From contig JAPYTD010000037.1 in the NCBI GenBank assembly GCA_029936315.1, positions 1 to 41,115 of the forward strand: 41,115 nt of DNA, given 5' to 3'. Below the pieces are notes generated by a model that was not told the DNA's origin, made no database searches, and saw nothing but the letters and a program-made list of their open reading frames with translations. Source of the stretch: Planctomycetota bacterium (GTDB lineage: Bacteria; Planctomycetota; UBA1135; UBA2386). Shown piece by piece: positions 24,959 through 33,380 of the stretch (its first letter is position 1; every line of letters starts with the position of its first letter). The translations under genes and the position numbers were made by a program.

Positions 24959-27900
24959 TCAACCGTCTCCGGGCAACGTCACGTCAAACACGCGCATGTT
25001 TACCCCTCCCCCCAGGCGTTCTTCGGCCTTGCCTTCAAACACGAACGGACCACGCCCCTGCAGTATGCCACCGCAGCGCTGGTAGACCTTGGGGAACAGC
25101 GTGGTCTCAACGATGCCGGTGCCGTCTTCGACAGTGACGAAGCACATGCCGCCTTGGCGAGCACTGTGTCCGCGGAACGCGACCGCAAAGCCGCAGATGC
25201 GCACGGTGCGGTTGAGATGCTCGGCAACCTTGCCGCACGGCACGCACTGCTGCATCACCGGCAGTTCGCCGCGACGCCACAGCACATCGACGGGATGGCT
25301 GCCGAGCGTGAAACCCAGCAGGCGCAGCTCGGCTTCGCCCCTCTTGGCCTCATCGTAATCGGGTAACTGCGGATAGCTCGGTTCGCGCACAGCTACGGCA
25401 TCGACAAACAACGCGCTACGCGCAGCCACGGCCGTGCGTTCGGCGAGTTTTTGCGCGCGCGGCGTCATCGCAACCTGCAAGCGCCACAACAACTCCGGTC
25501 GGGTCATGCCAAAGCCATCACACGCACCGACCAAGATCAGGCTCTCGGCTTCCTTGCGCATCGGTCGCGCGCGCTGCAAGAAGTCGGGCAGCGTTCGGAA
25601 CGGACCGCCAGCGCGGCGCGCGGTCAAGATCGATGAGATGGTGCGTTCCCCCAAGCCGTGCACGCATGACAATCCGATGCGGATCGCCGTCGGGCTGAGC
25701 AGCTCGTGCTCGACTGCGCCTTCTTGCACGCACGGCGCCCGCAATTCGGCCCCGAGGCGTTTGGCTTCTTCGGCGTAGACGCCCTGAGCAAAGTAGCCGG
25801 CATCGTTGCGCAGCATCGCCGCCAAAAATGCCGCCGGCCAACGCGCCTTCAGGTAGACGCAGCGATACGCGAGCCGGCCGTAGGTCACCGAGTGCGCCTT
25901 GCAAAACGAGTAGGCGGCAAAGCGCGCCATCTCCGCCCAGACCTGTTCGATCGCGCGCCGCGGCAAACCGCGCCGCAACCCCGCCACAACGAATGCATCC
26001 GCTTCGTCGTGCAGGGCATGGCTACGGCCGCGCTTGCCGAGGTCGCGCCGCAACATGTCGCCCTCCGTCGCATCCAACCCAGCCACCGCCATCGCCGCCC
26101 GGATCACGTCTTCTTGGTAGAGCATGATGCCGAACGTGTCCGCAAACACTTCACTGAGCAGCGGGTGCACCGTCGTCACTGGCTCGAGCCCGCGGGCGCG
26201 CCGGATGAACGCATCCTTCATACCTGCCGCCGCCGGCCCGGGCCGCACCAATGCGACCGCCTGGATGACTCGATCCATCGTCTTAGCCCCCATCTGCTGC
26301 AGCAGCGTGCGCATCGCCGGCGACTCGACTTGAAAGCAACCCAGCGTGCCACCGCTCGACAGCAACTTGGCGGTGCGCGCATCGTCCTCGGGAATCTTCT
26401 GCAAGTCCGGCACAATGATGTCGTGCTCCGCCAGCATCGTCACGCAGTCGTGCACAATCGACAGCGCCCGGTTGCCGAGCAGATCGATCTTGACCATGCC
26501 AAGCCCCTCAACGAAGTGCATGTCGTACTGCGTGACCACGACGCCCTTGGCAGAACGTTCGAGCGGTGCGTACGTCGAAATCGGTTCCGGCGTGATGACG
26601 ATGCCGCCCGGATGCACACCAAGATGCCGCGGCGCTGTCACCAATTGCTGCGCCAACGACAACAACAGCCGCTCGCGTTCGGGCGGCAGATGCCGACTGT
26701 CGTGCTCCGAACCGCCCTCCCGCTGCCCTTCCCGCCAAAACCCCGGTGTCTCCGCAACGACTTCGGCCAGGTCCAGACCAGTTCGCGCATGCCACGGCAA
26801 CCGCTTGCTGCGCCGCACCGCCTCCGCGGGCGGCAGACCGAGTACCTTGGCTGCTTCTTGGTAGGCCGAGCGTGGCCCGCACGTGTTGTAGGTCGCGATC
26901 ATCGCCACGTGGTCGCGGCCGAAGTGCTCGTAGACGGCGTCAATCAGCTCGTCGCGGCGCCGCCAACAAAAGTCGAGGTCGATGTCCGGCAGATCGCTGC
27001 GGCCCGGATTGAGGAAGCGTTCGAACAGCAACCCATACCGCAGCGGATCCGCGTCGGTCAGGCCAAGGCAGTGCGCCACCAGACTGTCGGCAGCCGAACC
27101 GCGGCCAACGAACGGGATGTCGCGCGCGCGAGCCAACTCGACGATCTGGTGCACGGCCAGGAAGTACGGCGCAAATCCCATCGACACGATCACCGACAGC
27201 TCGTATTCGCAGCGCGCGACGGCCTGTTCTTCGTGCTTGCCATAGCGCTTCTGCAACCCGGCGAATACCAACCGTCGCAGGCAACTCTCGGCAGTCTCGC
27301 CAGATGGCACCGACAACGGCGGAAAGATCGGCGTTGCGCGATCGGCGAACGACAACGTGCAGCTTGCCAGAACCTGCTGCGCCATCGCCACGGCCTCAGC
27401 ATCGTCCTCATGGCCAAGCTGCATTTGCTCTGGTGTCGGCAAGTGTTGCTCGGGACCAGCCACGCCAATGCCGCGCAGGTCCTTCGCTGGATCGCCACCG
27501 CGCAGCGAACGGTTCCACTTCACCGCGAGGAACAACTGATGCAGTGCGTGATCCTGTGGCGAGGCAAACCAGACGTCGCGCACAGCACAAAGCCGCAGGT
27601 CCAAATCGCGCGCCAGTTCGCGCATCATGCGACGCGGCCATGCACAACCAGGGTCCGGAAGTTTGCGTCCCTGCTGTACAGATTTCTCTGGCAGCACACT
27701 GCCATCACGTTCGACTGCGCCACCGGGAATGCGCGGCGGCAACGCAACCAGCAGCCGTTCGCGCGGCACACGCACTGACAACTCCGGCAACAAACGTGGA
27801 TCACCGCAGACAAACCACAGCCCCTTCGCATAACGCTCGCAGGCACGCACGAAGTCGAACTCGTCGCCAGTGGCACTGCGGCCACCGTGATGGCTGCCCT

Positions 27901-28189
27901 CGCCTACGCCATGGAACGCACTCAGCAACGCACACAGGGAGCTGTAGCCGCGCTCATCTTGCGCCAACAACGTACACCGCCGACCGCGATGCACGAGTTC
28001 GCAACCGAACACCCCGTTCAGGCCAACGCGTCGCGCAGCCTGGGCAAACGGGTATAGGCCGTAGAGCCCATTGGTGTCGGTCAACACCAAGTGCGACAAG
28101 CCCAACCGCACCGCCTCCTCGCACATAGCCTGCGGCGACGCGGGCGCAGTCAGCAGGGAGTAGTGCGTGCGGGACAGCAGCAGGGGCAT
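24959..28189 (-). CDS. DNA polymerase III alpha-type polymerase, DnaE2/ImuC-like
   Basis: A 1076-residue C-family DNA polymerase. The catalytic aspartates lie in LPDIDLDFCWRR (Asp402, Asp404) and in KIDLLGNRALS. The C-terminus has an OB-fold (VRICGFAVAFRGHSARQGG, FVTVEDGTGIVE) and ends soon after, as in the shorter error-prone DnaE2 proteins rather than replicative DnaE1. The PHP domain is degenerate: the first His of the usual HxH is lost (LLLSRTHYSLL) and TDHG is TDTN, so phosphoesterase or proofreading activity is unlikely. DnaE2 acts in SOS translesion synthesis with ImuA and ImuB; neither is adjacent, and no clear LexA site was seen upstream. The ATG at 28189 starts directly at the PHP domain. 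Replicative function cannot be excluded by sequence alone. Confidence 0.85.
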   Translation of the reverse strand: MPLLLSRTHYSLLTAPASPQAMCEEAVRLGLSHLVLTDTNGLYGLYPFAQAARRVGLNGVFGCELVHRGRRCTLLAQDERGYSSLCALLSAFHGVGEGSHHGGRSATGDEFDFVRACERYAKGLWFVCGDPRLLPELSVRVPRERLLVALPPRIPGGAVERDGSVLPEKSVQQGRKLPDPGCAWPRRMMRELARDLDLRLCAVRDVWFASPQDHALHQLFLAVKWNRSLRGGDPAKDLRGIGVAGPEQHLPTPEQMQLGHEDDAEAVAMAQQVLASCTLSFADRATPIFPPLSVPSGETAESCLRRLVFAGLQKRYGKHEEQAVARCEYELSVIVSMGFAPYFLAVHQIVELARARDIPFVGRGSAADSLVAHCLGLTDADPLRYGLLFERFLNPGRSDLPDIDLDFCWRRRDELIDAVYEHFGRDHVAMIATYNTCGPRSAYQEAAKVLGLPPAEAVRRSKRLPWHARTGLDLAEVVAETPGFWREGQREGGSEHDSRHLPPERERLLLSLAQQLVTAPRHLGVHPGGIVITPEPISTYAPLERSAKGVVVTQYDMHFVEGLGMVKIDLLGNRALSIVHDCVTMLAEHDIIVPDLQKIPEDDARTAKLLSSGGTLGCFQVESPAMRTLLQQMGAKTMDRVIQAVALVRPGPAAAGMKDAFIRRARGLEPVTTVHPLLSEVFADTFGIMLYQEDVIRAAMAVAGLDATEGDMLRRDLGKRGRSHALHDEADAFVVAGLRRGLPRRAIEQVWAEMARFAAYSFCKAHSVTYGRLAYRCVYLKARWPAAFLAAMLRNDAGYFAQGVYAEEAKRLGAELRAPCVQEGAVEHELLSPTAIRIGLSCVHGLGERTISSILTARRAGGPFRTLPDFLQRARPMRKEAESLILVGACDGFGMTRPELLWRLQVAMTPRAQKLAERTAVAARSALFVDAVAVREPSYPQLPDYDEAKRGEAELRLLGFTLGSHPVDVLWRRGELPVMQQCVPCGKVAEHLNRTVRICGFAVAFRGHSARQGGMCFVTVEDGTGIVETTLFPKVYQRCGGILQGRGPFVFEGKAEERLGGGVNMRVFDVTLPGDG

Positions 28190-28584
28190 GCTAGGGATAT
28201 ACCTAACATACCACGAACATCAAGCGCTCACTGCTGGGGGCGGTCAGGGCCAAATCCGTAACCCACGCTTTGACATGCTATTACCGACACAACTCCACCA
28301 CCTCCAGCCAAGAGAACCGTGCCGACCGAGGCGACCGCAGGGGGCCCGCGCGAACCGCACCTCGATAGGCAGCGATCTAGGCTTCTTCCCGTTGGCGACG
28401 CACAAGCGGTCACGCGACAAGATGCGATCACGCAGTTGTTCGCACGCGACACCAAACGCAGGCCGTAGACCTTGCGGGCTTGCGCAGCAACCGTGGCATC
28501 GTCGACGGCGAGGCGTGATGCGATTGCCAGCCGTGCATTCTCCTGCGGATCGCTTTGCACCCTACGCCGTATGATGCCAGCGTC
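28190..28584. other. Intergenic stretch with a possible minus-strand gene remnant
   Basis: 395 bp between divergent genes with no intact gene. On the minus strand about 28450-28560 reads DDATVAAQARKVYGLRLVSRA, and a neighbouring frame continues as EQLRDRILSRDRLCVANG (about 28405-28450); both have coding-like third positions. Together they look like the remains of a gene broken by a frameshift. I do not recognise the family. The promoters of the polymerase and msrA genes must also lie here, but none stands out. Confidence 0.35.
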
Positions 28585-29328
28585 ATGAACGTCCGATCGA
28601 AGCTGTTCGCGCTTTTGCCACTCTTTGCCTTCGCCTGCTGCGGCCCAGAACAAGCCGGGCAAGACGCCATCGCCGGCAAGGTCAACGAGCAACCGCAGAC
28701 TACCCAGCCAAAAATGACTGAAGACGACAACGAACACTCCAAGCCTCAAAAGAACGACACGGCAGTCGAGGCTCCGAAAACCGATGATCCGAAAGCCGAG
28801 GCAGCGGAGAAGCAGTTGGCGACCTTTGGCGGCGGTTGCTTCTGGTGCACGGAAGCCGTGCTCGAACAACTAGAGGGCGTGCTCGACGTCGAGTCGGGCT
28901 ACACCGGTGGCGCCGTCGACAACCCTACCTACGAACAGATCTGCGGCGGCCGCACGGAGCACGCCGAAGTCGTCAAGGTCACCTTCGATCCTGGTCTCAT
29001 TAGCTACGAATCGCTGCTCGACTGGTTCTTCCGCTCCCACGATCCGACCACGCTCAATCGCCAGGGCAACGACGTCGGCACGCAGTATCGCTCCGCGATC
29101 TTCTTCCACTCCAAGGAGCAGCACCAAACCGCGCTGCGCTTCATGGAGAAGATCGCCAACAACTGGACCGATACGATCGTCACCGAGCTAACGCCCGCGG
29201 TGAAGTTCTGGCCGGCCGAGAAGTACCACCAGGACTACTTCCGCAACAACCAGAACCAAGGATACTGCCGAGCCATCATCAAGCCGAAGCTGGCCAAGCT
29301 TGGGCTTGAGGACGCGCCGAAGAAGTAA
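28585..29328 (+). CDS. msrA: Peptide-methionine (S)-S-oxide reductase, exported
   Basis: 247 residues. MsrA reduces methionine-S-sulfoxide in proteins. The active-site motif is GGGCFWCTEAVLE with Cys85, a standard Cys rather than Sec; SGYTGG, RTEHAEVV, and the C-terminal KFWPAEKYHQDYF and NQGYCRA (recycling Cys) are all present. The first 18-20 residues (KLFALLPLFAFACCGPE) look like a lipoprotein or signal sequence, and a 60-residue acidic, Thr/Gln/Lys-rich linker leads to the catalytic domain, so the enzyme likely works in the periplasm. The ATG at 28585 is chosen for the signal peptide; the frame is open to 28555. It converges on the DUF1579 gene with 6 bp between them. Confidence 0.95.
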   Translation: MNVRSKLFALLPLFAFACCGPEQAGQDAIAGKVNEQPQTTQPKMTEDDNEHSKPQKNDTAVEAPKTDDPKAEAAEKQLATFGGGCFWCTEAVLEQLEGVLDVESGYTGGAVDNPTYEQICGGRTEHAEVVKVTFDPGLISYESLLDWFFRSHDPTTLNRQGNDVGTQYRSAIFFHSKEQHQTALRFMEKIANNWTDTIVTELTPAVKFWPAEKYHQDYFRNNQNQGYCRAIIKPKLAKLGLEDAPKK

Positions 29329-29334
29329 CCTCGA

Positions 29335-29955
29335 TCAGCGCCGCCAGATCTGCTCTTGCATGAGCACTTCCTTGTCGCGTACGCCGGTGTGAAGCCTCAC
29401 CGTGACCTGATCCTTGGTGCGCATGTCGAGAGTCATGCGAAGCGCCTGCCCTCGCGGCGTCTCGGCATCGCGCAGCAAGCCGGCGAGATGCAACAGATCG
29501 GCTTCCTTGCCGGGGCTGCCAGAGCTTTGAATCGGCCAGGTCGTCTGGTTGTCGCGCCAGGACGACGTGTAGAGGTGGCGCAACGTGTCGAAGCCAACAA
29601 TCTGCACCGCCTCGACATCGCGGCCGGACAGCGACATGCGAAAGTTGAGCACGACGTAGCGGCCACCGAGGATCGGCTGCCCAACCACCGTGCCCTTTTC
29701 CTGGCGCACCTTGCCACCAACGAGCGGCGTGCGCAGCGTCAGCTTCCACTTGCCGGCCAGCTTGGCGAGGCGGTCATGTTCGACGGTCGTGCGCGACAGT
29801 TCTTGGGCACGTCGCAGCGTCTCGCCGTCGGGCGTCGGCGCCGCGTTCTTCGCACTACCCGGCTTGGGATCTTGGCCAAGAATCGTTGGCGCCAGCGTGG
29901 CGGTTCCGGCTCCCCCCAGCAACAAGACCAACGACATCCACGGTCGACTACTCAT
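29335..29955 (-). CDS. DUF1579-family secreted protein
   Basis: 206 residues with a signal peptide (SLVLLLGGAGTATLA, then TILGQDPKP). The body matches the DUF1579 pattern: LAKLAGKWKLTLRTPL, a GTVVGQPILGGRYVV strand, then VQIVGFDTLRHLYTSSW, a beta-rich fold of unknown function. It is most likely periplasmic. The start ATG at 29955 lies at the beginning of the signal peptide. No function can be given; it is divergent from the EamA transporter gene. Confidence 0.8.
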   Translation of the reverse strand: MSSRPWMSLVLLLGGAGTATLAPTILGQDPKPGSAKNAAPTPDGETLRRAQELSRTTVEHDRLAKLAGKWKLTLRTPLVGGKVRQEKGTVVGQPILGGRYVVLNFRMSLSGRDVEAVQIVGFDTLRHLYTSSWRDNQTTWPIQSSGSPGKEADLLHLAGLLRDAETPRGQALRMTLDMRTKDQVTVRLHTGVRDKEVLMQEQIWRR

Positions 29956-30044
29956 ATCGGTAAGCGTGTCATGCCATCGCCGCTACGTCCAGCGTGCCGA
30001 TGGTGCTCGCGTGGCCTTCCCTGTTGCGCAACGATGGCCGCTGC

Positions 30045-30941
30045 ATGGTGTCCACCCCCCGCCCAGACGTTTCACTAAGCAACCTGAAGATTGCCTTGCT
30101 GGTTAGCGTTCTGTGCCTCGTCTGGAGCAGCACGTGGTGGCTCATCCGCATTTGCCTTGAGGACCAACCACCGCTGTCTTCGGCCGCCGTGCGTTTTGTC
30201 ATCGCCGGCATCACCATGGCCGCGGTCACGCCGCTACTCCGCAAACGTGAGAACGCACTGTCGCCTGCACCATGGCTGTGGATTGTCTGCGGGGTCACCA
30301 ATTTCGCCGGTGCCTACGGAATCCTCTACGTCGCCGAAACCGTAGTGCCGTCCGGCATCGCCGCAGTTCTGTGGGCGATCTTCCCGCTGTTGATGGCTGG
30401 CAGCGCCGTGTGCTTCCTCGGCGAACGCCTGAGCGGGCGCCAGTGGCTCGGCTTTGGCGTCTCCTTCACGGGCATCGTCACGGTGTTCTACGGCGATCTC
30501 GGCGGCATCCCCGCGGGCGCCTCCGGCTACGCGTGGTTGCTGCTGCTGAGCCCGATCACCGCGGCCGTCGGCACCACGCTGGTCAAGAAATACGGCAGCG
30601 AGAGCAGTTCGGTCGTCATGAATCGCAACAGCATGCTGCTCGGCGCGGGCATCCTGCTGGTTGCCGCGTTCTTACGGGAAGATCCCCTCGCCATGACCTG
30701 GTCGCTTCGCGTTACGATCGCAACCATTGGGTTGGCGGTCTTCGGCACGACGATGACCTTCGGCATCTACTTCTGGCTGCTGCGCACGGCGCCTGCATCT
30801 ATGCTCGCCTTGATCAACTACGTGACTCCGGTGCTCGCCATGCTGCTGGCAACACTGGTTGGCGATGGCCACCACGGCGTTTGGGAATGGACCGGTGCGG
30901 GCTTCGTCGTGCTCGGCATCGCGTTGGTGGTACGCAAGTGA
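30045..30941 (+). CDS. EamA/DMT-family transporter
   Basis: 298 residues with ten predicted transmembrane helices in two EamA repeats (first: LLVSVLCLVWSSTWWLIRI onward; second starting near GYAWLLLLSPITAAVGTTL). Drug/metabolite transporters of this kind export amino acids or other small metabolites; the substrate is not visible. The ATG at 30045 was chosen over 29994 because the hydrophobic repeat starts soon after it. The last four bases overlap the GTG of the next gene (GTGA), indicating coupling to the lysozyme-like gene. Confidence 0.87.
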   Translation: MVSTPRPDVSLSNLKIALLVSVLCLVWSSTWWLIRICLEDQPPLSSAAVRFVIAGITMAAVTPLLRKRENALSPAPWLWIVCGVTNFAGAYGILYVAETVVPSGIAAVLWAIFPLLMAGSAVCFLGERLSGRQWLGFGVSFTGIVTVFYGDLGGIPAGASGYAWLLLLSPITAAVGTTLVKKYGSESSSVVMNRNSMLLGAGILLVAAFLREDPLAMTWSLRVTIATIGLAVFGTTMTFGIYFWLLRTAPASMLALINYVTPVLAMLLATLVGDGHHGVWEWTGAGFVVLGIALVVRK

Positions 30942-31525
30942 CCGACTTCGAACCGCAACAACCAGGCATGCCTGGTCAAACGGGCCAACCCGCGCGGAGA
31001 CGCCTGGTGGATCGTGCCAGCGCACGCCTTCGCCAAGTTCCTTGGCAGCGACTGCGCCCTCACACGCGCCGCGGCGCCGGCACCCTGCTCGCCGTGCTGA
31101 TGGGCATCGTGTGGTTCTCGACCGGCGGAGACCTGCAAGCGGGCATCGACACATGGGATCGCAACGCCATCCTCGACGCCATCCGGTTTGTTGAGAGCAG
31201 CGGCCGGGAGAGCCCTCCCGATGGTGACAACGGCGAGGCCATCGGCCAATACCAGATCCATCAGGTCTACTGGTTTGATGCCAACGAGTTCGACGTGAAC
31301 CTGGGCGGCAGATACCAGGACTGCCGCAAGCGTACGTATGCCGAACGGGTCATCGACGCTTACATGCGACGCCACGCCAAGCAAGCATGGGCCAACGGCG
31401 ACGGCCAAACAATCGCGCGCATTCACAACGGTGGACCGAAGGGTCACGACAAAACCGCCACCGAGGGCTACTGGCAACGCGTCAGGCAGCGACTACCCGA
31501 ACCACGCAAGAGCTTCGTGAACTGA
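30938..31525 (+). CDS. Membrane-anchored lysozyme-like protein
   Basis: 195 residues from a GTG overlapping the previous stop. A basic Pro/Arg-rich cytoplasmic segment of 48 residues is followed by one membrane helix (GTLLAVLMGIVWFSTGG). The outer part resembles a lysozyme/transglycosylase fold: a candidate catalytic Glu86 in IRFVESSGRES, then GEAIGQYQIHQVYW and TIARIHNGGPKGH, blocks shared with goose-type or SLT-like enzymes. It may act on peptidoglycan near the membrane. The start is set by the 4-nt overlap. Its last 33 nt overlap convergently the glycosyltransferase gene. Confidence 0.7.
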   Translation: MTDFEPQQPGMPGQTGQPARRRLVDRASARLRQVPWQRLRPHTRRGAGTLLAVLMGIVWFSTGGDLQAGIDTWDRNAILDAIRFVESSGRESPPDGDNGEAIGQYQIHQVYWFDANEFDVNLGGRYQDCRKRTYAERVIDAYMRRHAKQAWANGDGQTIARIHNGGPKGHDKTATEGYWQRVRQRLPEPRKSFVN

Positions 31526-32326
31526 TCGCTCCACGTCGCCGACGTTCGGCAACGTCGAAGCTGCTCCGACGACACGCACATGCGCGCCAACGGGCGCCCA
31601 AACGGTCGGATCGGTGGCCAAGAACACCGCCACAGTCGGCACACCAAGCATCGCGGCAAGGTGCGTCGTGCCGCTGTCGTTGCCGATGAACACGCGACCG
31701 AGTGCGAGTCGCTTCGCGAGCCGAACCGGCTGCTCTTCGACGACGAACGTCACCGGGTTTTGAGAATCGTCTGGCCACCGCCAGGCACGGGGATCGTCAC
31801 GCTCAAGTTCGACGGGCCCAACTACGACCTCGATTGCGTGACCCAAGCTGACGAGCCGTTGTGCCAATGCCAACCAATGCTCCTTGGGCCAACACTTGGC
31901 CGCACCGCCACTACCGGTGGCCAAGACAACCGCACCGCTCGAAACGCAACGTGGTGGCGACAACTGACAGTCACCAGGCCAGACAGGCTCGCAACCGACC
32001 TGGCGCGCCAACTGCAGCGCATACGGAGTCCCGGTGACGTGACCGCGCAGGTCAAACGCGTGCTGCACACAATCCGGCTCGTCGCCGAAGACCAGGTCAT
32101 AGTCTTCCAGACACTGGCGCGCGCGCTCGGGAACCCACAGCCAGAAGTCCTCGGCAGAGTGGGCGACTTCGACAATGCCATAGGCACACGGAACGTCGCA
32201 AAACTCACGGGTGCCCGCGAGATGCACTGAGGCACCGTCGTGCGCGCGCCGTAGCGCGCGCAACAGCGGCACCGTCAGTAACGTGTCGCCGAGGCCGCCG
32301 CGGCGAATCACAAGGATACGACTCAC
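31493..32326 (-). CDS. Glycosyltransferase family 9 (heptosyltransferase-like)
   Basis: 277 residues, GTG start. The N-terminus ILVIRRGGLGDTLLTVPLLRAL and the C-terminal nucleotide-sugar site FIGNDSGTTHLAAMLGVPTVAVF are those of GT9 ADP-heptosyltransferases; VVLATGSGGAAKCWPKEHW is the mid-domain block. It presumably adds a heptose or similar sugar to lipopolysaccharide or another glycolipid in the cytosol. Slightly short for the family (about 320-350). No other LPS gene is adjacent. The end overlaps the lysozyme-like gene by 33 nt on the opposite strand. Confidence 0.88.
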   Translation of the reverse strand: MSRILVIRRGGLGDTLLTVPLLRALRRAHDGASVHLAGTREFCDVPCAYGIVEVAHSAEDFWLWVPERARQCLEDYDLVFGDEPDCVQHAFDLRGHVTGTPYALQLARQVGCEPVWPGDCQLSPPRCVSSGAVVLATGSGGAAKCWPKEHWLALAQRLVSLGHAIEVVVGPVELERDDPRAWRWPDDSQNPVTFVVEEQPVRLAKRLALGRVFIGNDSGTTHLAAMLGVPTVAVFLATDPTVWAPVGAHVRVVGAASTLPNVGDVERSVHEALAWFG

Positions 32327-32344
32327 GCGACGACTCTTGGTTCG

Positions 32345-32497
32345 CTACCGGTCGAGCTGCTTCTTGGCTTGGGACCCAGCGTGCGTGCCCTTGTATTTCT
32401 TGGCGAACTGAGGCGCAATTCCAATCTGTTGTGCGGCAAGTGAACCGCCGCCAACGAGAAGCGCAGCCATGACTAACCATGGTTTGCGAGCAATCAT
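32345..32497 (-). CDS. Small secreted protein
   Basis: 50 residues: a signal peptide (KPWLVMAALLVGGGSLAAQ) followed by about 28 residues rich in Lys, Gln and Gly (KKYKGTHAGSQAKKQL). It ends 18 nt before the glycosyltransferase start on the same strand. The frame is open to 32605 but the signal peptide supports the ATG at 32497. No family recognised; the export signal is the main support. Confidence 0.5.
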   Translation of the reverse strand: MIARKPWLVMAALLVGGGSLAAQQIGIAPQFAKKYKGTHAGSQAKKQLDR

Positions 32498-32620
32498 ACC
32501 GAGCACGATACCAGATGGGCGGACATGAGAGTGGCGTGCCAACTTGGAACAGACCCGAGAAGCACGCCAATCTTGTAACGGTCCCAAGGCCGTCGGCAGC
32601 GTCACGCCGCCTGGGCGGTC

Positions 32621-33226
32621 CTAGCCGTTGTGCGCCTCGTGCACGCGACCAACCATCTCCGGGCCGGGCGTAAGCGTGCGATCCCCGTCATCCTTCCACT
32701 TCGACGGGCAGCCTTCGTTGGGCTTCTTGCCGAGGTAGATGTTCGCTTTGAACTTGCGCATCGTCTCGTCGATGTTGCGGCCGAGATTCAGGAAGTTCAC
32801 TTCGGCATTCATCATCTTGCCATCGGGGGCAATCAGGTAGGTGCCGCGCAGGCAGAAGCCGCCGTTCCAGATGCCGAACTGCTTGGCAAGGTCACCATTG
32901 CGGTCCGAACCCATGTGGAACGTGACCCCGGCGAGATCCTTTTCCTCGCGGTGCCATGCCAGGTGAACGAAATGCGTGTCCGCGCTGACCGTGACGATCT
33001 CACAACCCATCTTTGCGAACCTTTCTTGCTGCTCTGCCAGAGCAGCGAATTCGGTGCTTCAAACGAACGTGTAGTCCGCCGGGTAGAAGAACAGCATGGT
33101 CCACTTGCCGTCTTTCTGGGCTTGGGACGACGAGAACTCGCCGAAGCCCTTGGTCGATGGTTCGTAGGTGGTCAGGGTGAAGTCGGGCACTACCTGCCCG
33201 ACCTGGAGGCTCGTTGATTCGCTCAT
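32621..33226 (-). CDS. Selenoprotein peroxiredoxin, AhpC type (Sec56)
   Basis: A 201-residue 2-Cys peroxiredoxin if the TGA at 33059-33061 is selenocysteine. The signature PxxxTxxC appears as PADYTFV-Sec-STEF, so UGA stands exactly for the peroxidatic Cys. The two halves would otherwise be called as separate ORFs (33059-33244 and 32621-33010), with the join in between lost. The resolving Cys is in NEGCPSKW, and CEIVTVSADTHFVHLAWH, LRGTYLIAPDG and EVNFLNLGRN are standard AhpC blocks. It reduces peroxides, probably with a thioredoxin or glutaredoxin partner. The ATG at 33226 has a good Shine-Dalgarno, AAGGAA, 6 nt upstream. Sec-containing peroxiredoxins are known (PrxU of Eubacterium acidaminophilum). 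Divergent from the acyl-CoA dehydrogenase gene. Confidence 0.92.
33028..33046 (-). promoter_or_regulatory. Candidate bacterial SECIS hairpin for Sec56
   Basis: On the mRNA, GCTGCTCT, loop GGC, AGAGCAGC: a perfect 8-bp stem, the strongest of the three. The loop starts 21 nt after the UGA and begins with two Gs, as SelB-binding hairpins require. It lies within the conserved TEFAALAEQQ coding stretch. Confidence 0.7.
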
Positions 33227-33380
33227 GAATGATTCCTTGGCCAAAGACGGTACGAACCTCGCCTACCGGTTGCCAGAGCGATCTGCGCGGGCTGCTACGC
33301 AAACCCGCCTTGACCGTGGCGCGAACGGCCGCCGCCGGGCACCATCTTTGGCCAGAATCCGAACTGTGAGCACCCCACCG

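Noticed and set aside
25706-27778. 690-codon plus-strand frame inside the DNA polymerase gene
   Set aside because: Antisense shadow with no recognisable domain; the polymerase on the minus strand has intact catalytic motifs.
28838-28860. MsrA as a fourth selenoprotein
   Set aside because: The active site reads GGGCFWC with an ordinary TGC codon.
21856-33061. The three in-frame UGAs as nonsense mutations or sequencing errors
   Set aside because: All three fall on the catalytic Cys position of redox proteins, all are UGA and none UAA or UAG, the frames continue with conserved family sequence, and each has a hairpin at the SECIS distance.
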